From: Sideroxydans sp. | Lineage (GTDB): Bacteria > Pseudomonadota > Gammaproteobacteria > Burkholderiales > Gallionellaceae | DNA length: 64,000 bases | Direction: 5' to 3' | Assembly (NCBI GenBank): GCA_028710605.1 | Contig: JAQTTU010000006.1 | Coordinates: 124,001 to 188,000 of the forward strand | Shown here: one piece after another, positions 31,175-38,870 of the stretch | Layout of the letters: every line of letters starts with the position of its first letter | Numbering within the stretch: the stretch's first letter is position 1 | Made by a program: the position numbers and the translations under genes | Notes under the pieces: generated by a model | Told to the model about the DNA's origin: nothing | Databases searched by the model: none | What the model saw: only the letters and a program-made list of their open reading frames with translations

Positions 31175-32299
31175 ATGAGCGAAGTTTCCCCAATCAAATC
31201 ACTTTCTCCCGAGATGCAACTGCTGTGCGCCTGCTGCCGGGTAAAACCGCGCGCTGAAGATATGCGATTGCAGGCCGGGTTGGCTACGCAGATCAACGCC
31301 GACAAATTGCTCGCATTGGCCATCCGCCAGCGCGTGGAACCGCTGCTTTATCACAATCTGAAACAGCATGCGCGGGGCGTGTTTCCCGATCAAGTGATGG
31401 AGGCACTCGCCGCCCGTGCGCGGCGCAACGCGGTCAATTCGCTCAATGCGATTCGCATCAATTTGCAGCTTGTGCGGATGCTGCGCGAGCGTGGCATCCC
31501 GTTTTTGCCGATGAAAGGCATCACGTTGGCGCAGCGCTATTACGGCGAGATCGGGCTGCGCCATACCAAGGATATTGATTTCTGGATACCTGCAGAATTT
31601 GTGAAAACGGTGCGCGACCTGCTTATGAAGCATGGTTGTCAACCTCACTACGAACATGACATCAAATGGGCGTTAGAGAATGAAGAATTGCGGCGCATCT
31701 ATCCGAATCACTTGGTATTGAGCGATCCAAGCGGCATGCATCTGGAAATGCATTGGAGGTTGACTCTAAATTCAGAGACTTTTAAGTTCGATGCGGCGGA
31801 GATGCTGGCTTGCGGTGAACCCGTTGAAGTGGCGGGCGAGCCCGTGACCATGATGGCTCCAGTACAGTTGCTGCTGTATCTGTGCATGCACGGTGCGCGC
31901 CATGGCTGGTGGCGTTTGAAATGGCTGATCGACTTGCCGCAGGTGCTGGAAAGCCGCGACTGGGATTGGCCGCTGGTGCTGGCGGAAGCCAGACGCGCCA
32001 ACTGTTTGAACGCGTTGCTGCTTGGGCTGAAAATGGCTGAGCAATTGTTCGGTTGGGTTGTCCCGGAGCAAGTTGCTGCAAGCATGAAAAACCAGTATCT
32101 GCTTAACTGGCAAATGAAGATTGTTTTCCAATACCTAGACAAACCGGAAGAATCGCTGGTCAGACTGACGTTCGCACAAAAAATTTACCGCTTATCTCTT
32201 GCCGAGTCTGCCGGTTTTTTTTGGGAAGATTTACACCGCCGCTGGTTTTCGATGCATTACGACCGGCATTCCAGATCGCTGGCGCAGCAAGCGGAATAA
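31175..32299 (+). CDS. Uncharacterised nucleotidyltransferase (PF14907 type)
   Basis: The 374-residue protein has IPFLPMKGITLAQRYYGEIG and the metal-binding RHTKDIDFWIP (D-x-D), the signature of the large nucleotidyltransferase family found in lasso and similar RiPP clusters. A helical C-terminal half includes MMAPVQLLLYLCMHGARHGW and the WRLKWLIDLPQ motif. Such proteins accompany paeninodin-type clusters that also carry an HprK-like kinase, which supports membership in the lasso-like pathway. The exact reaction is not known. It closes the island; the next gene is on the other strand 5 bases away. Confidence 0.88.
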   Translation: MSEVSPIKSLSPEMQLLCACCRVKPRAEDMRLQAGLATQINADKLLALAIRQRVEPLLYHNLKQHARGVFPDQVMEALAARARRNAVNSLNAIRINLQLVRMLRERGIPFLPMKGITLAQRYYGEIGLRHTKDIDFWIPAEFVKTVRDLLMKHGCQPHYEHDIKWALENEELRRIYPNHLVLSDPSGMHLEMHWRLTLNSETFKFDAAEMLACGEPVEVAGEPVTMMAPVQLLLYLCMHGARHGWWRLKWLIDLPQVLESRDWDWPLVLAEARRANCLNALLLGLKMAEQLFGWVVPEQVAASMKNQYLLNWQMKIVFQYLDKPEESLVRLTFAQKIYRLSLAESAGFFWEDLHRRWFSMHYDRHSRSLAQQAE

Positions 32300-32303
32300 A
32301 CCT

Positions 32304-33338
32304 TCACGCCAGATTTTGCGCGGCCAATACACGCAAGCATTCGCCCACGGTCGCATAGCGCAACTTCACTTTCAATTCCCGCTTCATTCTTTCATTCGTC
32401 ATACGCCGCGATTCCTCCATGAACGACCACATCGCGGGCGACACGGCGCGCTGCACTTCTTCTCGCGGCAAGCGCGGCGGGCGCGGCAAATTAAAAGCGG
32501 CGGCGACGACATCGAAGTAGTCGCCCATTTTCATTTCGCCGCCATCGGCGGCGTGATAGATGCGGTTGGGTTGGGCGTGGCGCAATGCGGCTACGACGAT
32601 GCGCGCGAGGTCGTCGGCGTGGATGTGGTTGGTGTAGCTGTCTTGTTCGGCAACGATGGCGGGCGCGCCGGAGCGGATGCGTTGCAGCGGCAAACGGTCT
32701 GCGGCGTAGATGCCGGGGACGCGCAAGATGTGGGCGCTCACCTGAGTGCGTTTGGCCCAGTTGCGGATTTGGTTTTCGGCATCCGCGCGCAGTTGGGCGC
32801 GTGGTGTTTGCGGGTTCAGCTTGTGCGTTTCGCTGATGATGTCGCCCGCGCAATCGCCATAGACTCCGCTGGTGCTGATGTAGAGGAGTTGGGTGGGTGG
32901 CGTTGCTTGCAATAAGGCGGCGAGAAGGTGGCGGGTGCGGAGATCAACTGCAAATCCACCTTGCCCCATATTTTTCTTAGAACCAAACTCGCCCCTTCCC
33001 CCTTGCAGGGGGAGGGTTGGGATGGGGGTAGAGTCGCGCAACGGCAGCGTTTCTACCCCCTCCCTAACCCTCCCCCTGCAAGGGGGTGGGGATAGTGTGG
33101 AGGACTTTTGTGAGACTGCTGGAGGTGCGAAATGCAGCACCACGTCGGCGATACCGGCGATGCGTTGCAGGCTGCGCCTGTCATCCAGATCGCCCGTAAT
33201 AGTCGTGACTCCGAGTGCGCGCAGTTTGTCTCGTTGCGCCGGATTGCGCAGCAGTGCGTACAGGCGGTAGCGGCCTCGCAGCATGGGGATGGTGCGCAGG
33301 GCGATGTCGCCGCAGCCGATGATGAGCAGTCGTTTCAT
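32304..33338 (-). CDS. NAD-dependent epimerase/dehydratase with in-frame repeat insertion
   Basis: A protein of 344 residues with an N-terminal NAD-binding GCGDIA motif (IIGCGDIALRTIPML), the catalytic region YISTSGVYGDC and IYHAADGGEMKMGDYF near the end. It resembles the YeeZ/NAD-dependent epimerase group. Between VVLHFAPPAVS and VDLRTRHLLAAL lies an extra segment of about 45 residues that reads SSTLSPPPCRGRVREGVETL and TLPLQGGRGEFGSKK. These are translations of palindromic repeat DNA (32991-33091). The insertion keeps the frame. It falls near the nucleotide-binding region, so activity may be affected. ATG 33338 is the likely start. Confidence 0.85.
   Translation of the reverse strand: MKRLLIIGCGDIALRTIPMLRGRYRLYALLRNPAQRDKLRALGVTTITGDLDDRRSLQRIAGIADVVLHFAPPAVSQKSSTLSPPPCRGRVREGVETLPLRDSTPIPTLPLQGGRGEFGSKKNMGQGGFAVDLRTRHLLAALLQATPPTQLLYISTSGVYGDCAGDIISETHKLNPQTPRAQLRADAENQIRNWAKRTQVSAHILRVPGIYAADRLPLQRIRSGAPAIVAEQDSYTNHIHADDLARIVVAALRHAQPNRIYHAADGGEMKMGDYFDVVAAAFNLPRPPRLPREEVQRAVSPAMWSFMEESRRMTNERMKRELKVKLRYATVGECLRVLAAQNLA
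32991..33091. repeat. Family D-like palindromic element inside the epimerase gene
   Basis: CCCCTTCCCCCTTGCAGGGG and CCCTCCCCCTGCAAGGGGGTG are the two hairpin ends, with GGAGGGTTGGGATGGGGGTAG and CTACCCCCTCCCTAACCC inside. The length keeps the reading frame open through the host gene. Confidence 0.9.
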
Positions 33339-33388
33339 GGCCGGATTATGCGTTAAAATCGCGCCCCACATTCAAGCGGAATCCTGTC

Positions 33389-34390
33389 ATGAGTTTCAAA
33401 ATCACCCTGCAACCTACCCAGCACACTTTTTCAGCCGATGCCGATGAAACCATTCTGGATGCGGCGCTGGAGCATGGGCTGGTGTTGCCCTACAGTTGCC
33501 GCAACGGCGCGTGCGGTGTGTGCAAGGGCAAGATTCTCGAAGGCACGGTGGATTATGGCAAGTCGCTGCTGTTCATGTTGACCGATGAGGAAAAGGCGGA
33601 AGGCAAGGCGTTGTTCTGTTGCTCAAAGCCGTTGAGCGATCTGGTGATCGAAAGCCATGAGGTGACCCGCTCGCAGGATATTCCGGTGAAGATGCTGCCG
33701 TGCCGCGTAGAAAAAATGAGCAAGGTGACGGACGATGTGATGGTGCTGTCGCTCAAACTGCCCGCCAACGAACGCCTGCAATTCCTCGCCGGACAATACA
33801 TCGACATCCTGCAAAAAGACGACAAGCCGCGCAGTTTCTCGCTGGCCAACGCGCCGCACGACGACGCGTTTCTGGAGTTGCACATCCGCAATATTGCCGG
33901 AGGCAAGTTCACCAACCACGTGTTCAACGGCATGAAGGAGCGCGACATCCTGCGCATCAAAGGCCCGCTCGGTTCGTTTTACCTGCACGAGGATTCCGAC
34001 AAACCCATCGTGTTCGTGGCCAGCGGCACGGGCATAGCGCCGGTCAAGGCGATCATCGAACACGCGATCCACATCGGCTTCAAACGCGAAATGCATTTCT
34101 ACTGGGGCGTGCGCAAAGTGGCCGACCTGTACATGCTGGACAAGATCAAATCGTGGGAAGCGCACGGCATCAAATTCGTGCCCGTGGTTTCCGACGAAGC
34201 GTGGAGCGGGCGCACGGGCTTCGTGCATCAGGCGGTGCTGGAGGACTTCAAGGATTTATCCGGCTACGCGGTGTATGCCTGCGGCGCGCCGGTGGTAGTG
34301 GAAGCGGCACACCGCGATTTCACCGCACAACGCGGCTTGCCGAACGGCGCGTTCTACTCGGATGTGTTCGCGTTTGTGGCGAAGAGCTGA
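33389..34390 (+). CDS. 2Fe-2S ferredoxin / FAD / NAD(P)H oxidoreductase
   Basis: A 333-residue three-domain electron transfer protein. The N-terminal plant-type ferredoxin has CRNGACGVCKG and ALFCCSKPLS for the cluster. A ferredoxin-reductase-like FAD domain shows KPRSFSLANAP, and the NAD domain shows VFVASGTGIAPVKAII and VYACGAPVVVEAAHRDF at the end. This is the architecture of CDP-6-deoxy-delta-3,4-glucoseen reductase (AscD/RfbI) and phenol hydroxylase reductases. Its partner enzyme is not encoded nearby. In betaproteobacteria this orphan reductase is commonly found next to housekeeping genes, as here. Confidence 0.9.
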   Translation: MSFKITLQPTQHTFSADADETILDAALEHGLVLPYSCRNGACGVCKGKILEGTVDYGKSLLFMLTDEEKAEGKALFCCSKPLSDLVIESHEVTRSQDIPVKMLPCRVEKMSKVTDDVMVLSLKLPANERLQFLAGQYIDILQKDDKPRSFSLANAPHDDAFLELHIRNIAGGKFTNHVFNGMKERDILRIKGPLGSFYLHEDSDKPIVFVASGTGIAPVKAIIEHAIHIGFKREMHFYWGVRKVADLYMLDKIKSWEAHGIKFVPVVSDEAWSGRTGFVHQAVLEDFKDLSGYAVYACGAPVVVEAAHRDFTAQRGLPNGAFYSDVFAFVAKS

Positions 34391-34399
34391 TAGCAACTA

Positions 34400-34472
34400 C
34401 GCGCCAAGCCAATAGATTCGGGCATCTCCACGCATTGCATGATGTAGATCGCCTATTGACGGGCGTTCCCAT
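34400..34472. repeat. Family B copy, degenerate left arm
   Basis: AGCCAATAGATTCGGGCATC (degenerate arm) and GTAGATCGCCTATTGACGGG (intact arm) face each other. It is followed at 34487 by a family A palindrome. Confidence 0.7.
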
Positions 34473-34486
34473 GAGGTTGCAACATT

Positions 34487-34555
34487 TGTAGGTGCGAATT
34501 TATTCGCACAAAAATTGTCGGGTGAGCGAAACGTGCGAATAAATTCGCGCCTACA
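34487..34555. repeat. Family A palindrome, copy 6, longest spacer
   Basis: TGTAGGTGCGAATTTATTCG and CGAATAAATTCGCGCCTACA. One arm has a single C-to-G type change and the spacer is about 10 bases longer than in the other copies. It lies between two convergent genes. Confidence 0.92.
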
Positions 34556-34576
34556 CACCCAGCCAATTTTTTCGGT

Positions 34577-35746
34577 TTAGACCAGCTTGTTCGCCAACTG
34601 AATTTGCTTGAGCGCTTCGTCCGGCTTGTGCAGTTTCTCGGCCAATTGCGCCAGCGCGATGTAAGCCTCGCGGCAGGGATGCAGGCTAATGCTGGCATCC
34701 AGATAATTTTTCGCTTTGCCCCACAATTCCTGATGCAGGCACAGCTTGCCCAGCGCCAGCAATAATCCGGCATCGTCGTGATGCACCTTCAGCCAGCGTT
34801 CGGCCTGGTCGATCTGCGCGATGACGCTGCCTTCCAAGCAGTCGCCGTACAACGCGACCAGCTCGCTATCCCATTCGGCGTTCAAACTTTCCGTGACCAG
34901 CTGGCGCGCCATGGCGCACTCACCCAATTGCTTAAATTGGCGCGCGGCTTCGGCGGCGATGCGGTTGCGGCGCTTGAATTCGGCGGGCATGGATTTCCAC
35001 ACACCGCGCAGCATTTCGAAGTCGTTCGCGCACTTGCGCAGCTTTTCCAGCCAGGCCTGCTGGCGCATCTGGCTTGCCATGGGCGCACTGATGGCGTTGC
35101 GCTTTTCCAGCTGGTTTACCAAGTCCAGCACCGCGTCCCAGTTGCGCGCCTGCTGTTGCGCTTTCAGTTCCAGGCTCAGCGCCCCGCTGTGTTTGTTCAC
35201 GCCGTACACGCTCAATTGCTTGAGTGCGTTGAGTGCCGATTGCGGCTGCTTCTGCTCCAGATTGAATTCGGCTTTGGCCAGCAAACGCATGGTTTCTTCG
35301 CCCACCGTTTTGCCTTGGGCTTCGTCCAGATAGGCATCGCGCCGTTCGAATTCGCGCAACTCGTTGGCGGCGCGCGCGGCGATGATGGAATGCAGGCCGG
35401 ATTTTTCGCCCAACTCCATCGCGCGCACGGCGGCTTTTTCCGCCGCCGCATAACGCCCTTCAAAATAGGCGGACAGCGCTTCCTGCATGGCCGTGCGGCC
35501 TTTGCCCTGCGCGCGTTCGGCGCGGAAAGCGCGCACGAATTGCGGCAAATACACCGCCGTGGAAACCAGCCGCACCAGCCAATAGCCCGCCGCAAAAACC
35601 GCGATCAGCCCCGCCACAAAAAAGTTGAACGACATGGTCACGCGGTGCGGCGCATACACCATCACCACATAGCCGTCATTGTGCGCGGCCAACGCCACCG
35701 CCACCGCAGCGGCGAACAACGCCAGCAACCAGACCAGGAATTTCAT
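34577..35746 (-). CDS. hemY: HemY-like TPR membrane protein
   Basis: The 389-residue protein has two N-terminal membrane helices (LVWLLALFAAAVAVALAA; FNFFVAGLIAVFAAGYWLV) and then TPR-like helices to the end, the typical form of proteobacterial HemY (not the protoporphyrinogen oxidase of that name). The family is found at the end of hemCDX operons and is thought to help assemble or regulate haem synthesis at the inner membrane. Its start overlaps the end of hemX by four bases. Confidence 0.92.
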   Translation of the reverse strand: MKFLVWLLALFAAAVAVALAAHNDGYVVMVYAPHRVTMSFNFFVAGLIAVFAAGYWLVRLVSTAVYLPQFVRAFRAERAQGKGRTAMQEALSAYFEGRYAAAEKAAVRAMELGEKSGLHSIIAARAANELREFERRDAYLDEAQGKTVGEETMRLLAKAEFNLEQKQPQSALNALKQLSVYGVNKHSGALSLELKAQQQARNWDAVLDLVNQLEKRNAISAPMASQMRQQAWLEKLRKCANDFEMLRGVWKSMPAEFKRRNRIAAEAARQFKQLGECAMARQLVTESLNAEWDSELVALYGDCLEGSVIAQIDQAERWLKVHHDDAGLLLALGKLCLHQELWGKAKNYLDASISLHPCREAYIALAQLAEKLHKPDEALKQIQLANKLV

Positions 35747-36831
35747 CGCGCGCCCCGCTCGTGGCTGATGCGATAGTTGCGCACTGCTTCCAGGCTGCCG
35801 CTGATGTCCGGCACTTCGACGGCGATGTTGGAAGCCGCCAATGTTTGCAGCACTTTCATCGTTTGCGCGGTGTCATCAGACTGCGCATTGAAATAGCGTT
35901 TGATCCACAGCTGCGCGGTTTTCAATTCGCGCTGGAAACTTGCCTGATCGTGCGACTGCAAGGCGAGCCGCGCGGTGAGCAAACGCAGTTTCAAATTCTC
36001 GCGCAGGAAAAATGTTTGCGTGGGCGACAGCAGCGGCATCTCTGCCTGCTGCGTATTTTCGATGCGCACCATGCCGCGCACTTCCTGCCATACCTCCTGC
36101 CAGAAACGCTTCCACCAACTGTCGCCGCTCGGCTTTTGCGCTACCGCCGCCGCTTCCGCTTGCGGACGCGCATCCTGCTCCAGCGGCAGCGTGTCGGCGG
36201 CGGCGATGAGCTTGTCCAGTTGCAGATTGATGGCGGGCACATCGACACCCGGCAAAGCGCGCAAACGCACGATGTCACGATTGATGCGCTGACTCAACTC
36301 GGTGAAGCCGGGACGGTTCAATTGCTGCAAACGATTCTCCGCGTGCTGCATGGCGATCAGTGCGGCTTTCACGTTGGCTGACAATTGCAGTTGCTGTCCG
36401 GCGATGAGCAGCATCTGCTCCACTTCCGCCAGCGCGGTCTGGTCACGGCTGCTGGACATATCCTGATACAAGGATTCCAGCGCGGCGCGTTGCGCCTGCG
36501 TCTCGGCAAACTTGCTTTCCAGCAGACTCAGCTTGCCGCCCAGCTCGCGCACCAGCTCCTGATTCTGCGCCACCAGCGTGAGGTTCGCCTTGTTGCCGCT
36601 CTCCACTTCCGTCATGCGTTGCGCCACTTCCAGCTGCACCTTGTTGATGCTGGAGTACGCATCGAACCATTGCCACAGGAACACAACTACCAGCACCACC
36701 AGCGTGAGCTGGGTCAGCGTCATGCGCGCAATCAGATTGCCCAGCCGGTTGGCGGGAGATGCAGAAGTTTCCGCTACGGCTTTAACCGGCTCGGATGGTG
36801 CGGATTGCGTTTGTGGTATTTGGTCGCTCAT
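35743..36831 (-). CDS. hemX: HemX-like membrane protein
   Basis: A 362-residue protein with a Pro/Ser/Ala-rich N-terminus, one membrane helix (LTQLTLVVLVVVFLWQWF) and a long coiled-coil periplasmic region (VQLEVAQRMTEVESGNKANL and on). The conserved VEQMLLIAGQQLQLSANVKA and ALRLLTARLALQSHDQ-like motifs match HemX. It is annotated in some databases as uroporphyrinogen-III methyltransferase, but it has no methyltransferase domain. The start is ATG 36831; ATG 36849 is also possible. Confidence 0.9.
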   Translation of the reverse strand: MSDQIPQTQSAPSEPVKAVAETSASPANRLGNLIARMTLTQLTLVVLVVVFLWQWFDAYSSINKVQLEVAQRMTEVESGNKANLTLVAQNQELVRELGGKLSLLESKFAETQAQRAALESLYQDMSSSRDQTALAEVEQMLLIAGQQLQLSANVKAALIAMQHAENRLQQLNRPGFTELSQRINRDIVRLRALPGVDVPAINLQLDKLIAAADTLPLEQDARPQAEAAAVAQKPSGDSWWKRFWQEVWQEVRGMVRIENTQQAEMPLLSPTQTFFLRENLKLRLLTARLALQSHDQASFQRELKTAQLWIKRYFNAQSDDTAQTMKVLQTLAASNIAVEVPDISGSLEAVRNYRISHERGAR

Positions 36832-36873
36832 TAGTCTCTTACCAATCAAATGATGTCAAAAAATGACAATTTC

Positions 36874-36945
36874 TCACGCGGAGGCGCGGAGAAAAACATC
36901 GCGGGTGTTAAGTTGGTTTCTCCGCGACCGCCGCGTCTCCGCGTG
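36874..36945. repeat. Inverted repeat CACGCGGAGGCGCGGAG...CTCCGCGTG
   Basis: CACGCGGAGGCGCGGAGAAA and TTTCTCCGCGACCGCCGCGT with GTCTCCGCGTG. The only copy of this family, in the gap between hemD and hemX. Confidence 0.8.
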
Positions 36946-36979
36946 CAAATCTTATTAATTCCGGCTAGCCCGGCTTGCG

Positions 36980-37735
36980 TTAGTCCCGTCTGGTTTGTGC
37001 CCATGCTATCAAAGCCGCCAGCATCCCGTCATCTCCCGCTGCGGAAACAATCACATTTTGCCAGCCTTGCTGCTGCGCCAATTCGGCGATGCGCGCGTGC
37101 GGCACGAATAGCGGCGTGCCCGCAAGCCCCGTCCTGCCTTGTTCTCCGAGCATCTGCCAGAGATGATCCAGCGCTTCGCTGCTGGTCACGGCGAGGGCAT
37201 CGGCTCGTGCTGCCAGCAGCACGGCGACATCCACAGGCGCTTTGCCGCGCCGGTAGCAGGTGATGTATTCGACCCGCGCGCCGCGCGACTTGAGCGTATC
37301 GCCCAACAGTTCGCGCCCGCCGTCGCCGCGCAAGATCGCCACGCGCCAGCCGGATATGTTGTGCAACAAATCGAGCAAGGCTTCGCTGTCCGAACGATCG
37401 GTCGGCGCGATGATTTCCTGCACGCCAAAATCGCGCAGGGCTTGCGCGCTGCTTTGTCCGACGGCGGCCACGCGCACATTGTCCGGCAGTTTGCCGATCA
37501 CACCCATGCCGTACTGCACCGCGTTCGGGCTGATAAAAATGGCGAGGTCGAATTGCGCGATGCGCGACAGTTGTTCGCGCAATGTTTTTTGGTCGGCGAC
37601 AGGCGATATTTCCAACAAAGGAAACAGCAGCGGCGTGCCGCCTTGCTGTTCGATGCGCTGCACCAACCCAGCCGCCTGATCGCGCGGGCGGGTAATGACG
37701 ATGTTGAGATTGGCGAGAGGCAAATTAACTTTCAT
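36980..37735 (-). CDS. hemD: Uroporphyrinogen-III synthase
   Basis: A 251-residue protein of the divergent HemD family: IVITRPRDQAAGLVQRIEQQ at the start, ISPNAVQYGMGVI, RVAAVGQSSAQALRDFG, WRVAILRGDGGRELL and ALAVTSSEALDHLWQML. It closes hydroxymethylbilane to uroporphyrinogen III. Start ATG 37735 (MKVNLPLANLN) is used; the frame stays open into an upstream palindromic repeat, giving a false N-terminal extension. It lies downstream of hemC in the same direction. Confidence 0.95.
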   Translation of the reverse strand: MKVNLPLANLNIVITRPRDQAAGLVQRIEQQGGTPLLFPLLEISPVADQKTLREQLSRIAQFDLAIFISPNAVQYGMGVIGKLPDNVRVAAVGQSSAQALRDFGVQEIIAPTDRSDSEALLDLLHNISGWRVAILRGDGGRELLGDTLKSRGARVEYITCYRRGKAPVDVAVLLAARADALAVTSSEALDHLWQMLGEQGRTGLAGTPLFVPHARIAELAQQQGWQNVIVSAAGDDGMLAALIAWAQTRRD

Positions 37736-37745
37736 AAAATCATTT

Positions 37746-37817
37746 GCCACAGAGACCACAGAGTACACAGAGATAGATTAATGCGACTTTCTCTGTGTAC
37801 TCTGTGGTCTCTGTGGC
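37746..37817. repeat. Family E inverted repeat, second copy
   Basis: GCCACAGAGACCACAGAGTA and TACTCTGTGGTCTCTGTGGC form an almost perfect 26-bp stem. It lies between hemC and hemD and would fold in the transcript. Confidence 0.92.
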
Positions 37818-37833
37818 TAAAAGTTTTTTCAGC

Positions 37834-38778
37834 TTACAAAGACAGCGCCGCCAGAATTTCCCCGGCGCCCTGTCCGAGCAAATCCTGCGCAACCACATCG
37901 CCCAGCGCTTCGGCTTGGGCGATTTCGCCGGTATGTTCGGCGCGCAGCAGGCGCGTGCCGTCCGGTGTGGCGACGAAGCCGCGCATGCGCAGTTTGCCGT
38001 TTTGCACTTCGGCGAAGCCGCCCAGCGGCACTTGGCAACTACCGGCCAATGCGCGGCTCATGGCGCGTTCCGCCAGCACGCAGGCGGCGGTGTCGGCGTG
38101 ATGGATAGGTGCGAGCACGTCAACCAGATCGGTACGGTCGGCGCGGATTTCGATGCCCAGCGCGCCTTGGCCCACAGCGGGCAAACTGTCTTCGCTGGAG
38201 ATCACATTGCGGATGCGCTCGCCCAAGCCCAGACGTTTCAATCCGGCGGCGGCGAGGATAATGGCGGCGTATTGGCCTTCGTCCAGTTTGCGCAAACGGG
38301 TTTGCACGTTGCCGCGCAACGGCTCGATCTTCAAATGCGGAAAGCGCGCGCGCAACTGGCTTTCGCGGCGCAGGCTGGACGTGCCGACCACGCTGCCCGC
38401 AGGCAACGCGGCGAGGTTGTCAAAATGGTTGGAAACGAAGGCATCGCGCGGATCTTCGCGTTCGCCGATGCACGCCAGCGCAAAACCGTCCGGCAGATTC
38501 ATCGGCACGTCTTTCAGCGAATGCACGGCGATGTCGGCGCTGCCGTTTTCCAGCGCGGTTTCCAGTTCTTTCACGAACAGGCCTTTGCCGCCGATCTTGG
38601 ACAGCGTCACATCCAGAATCTGGTCGCCCTGCGTGGTCATGCCCAAAATGCTGACAGAAGTTTGCGGGTATAATGCGCGCAGCCGGTCTCGTATGTGTTC
38701 TGCTTGCCACATGGCCAGCGCGCTCTCGCGCGATGCGATCACAATGCGTGCCGGGGGTGTAAAAGAAGCCTGACTCAT
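37834..38778 (-). CDS. hemC: Porphobilinogen deaminase (hydroxymethylbilane synthase)
   Basis: The 314-residue enzyme has [20 protein letters not shown], the substrate-binding [40 protein letters not shown] and the cofactor cysteine in [15 protein letters not shown], to which the dipyrromethane is attached. It assembles four porphobilinogens into hydroxymethylbilane. ATG 38778 (MSQASFTPP) is chosen, ATG 38790 is nearly as good. It leads the hemC-hemD-hemX-hemY set and is divergent from ppc. Confidence 0.96.
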   Translation of the reverse strand: MSQASFTPPARIVIASRESALAMWQAEHIRDRLRALYPQTSVSILGMTTQGDQILDVTLSKIGGKGLFVKELETALENGSADIAVHSLKDVPMNLPDGFALACIGEREDPRDAFVSNHFDNLAALPAGSVVGTSSLRRESQLRARFPHLKIEPLRGNVQTRLRKLDEGQYAAIILAAAGLKRLGLGERIRNVISSEDSLPAVGQGALGIEIRADRTDLVDVLAPIHHADTAACVLAERAMSRALAGSCQVPLGGFAEVQNGKLRMRGFVATPDGTRLLRAEHTGEIAQAEALGDVVAQDLLGQGAGEILAALSL

Positions 38779-38870
38779 AGTGTTTCCCAATCAAAAATTT
38801 TGCGGTAAATAAGCGGCGCATTCTAACAGGTGCGACGCGCTTTTGCGCCGACCACCACGACAGAACCCAC

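Noticed and set aside
35743-36831. HemX as an active uroporphyrinogen-III methyltransferase
   Set aside because: There is no methyltransferase domain, only a membrane helix and a coiled-coil region; the name in databases is historical.
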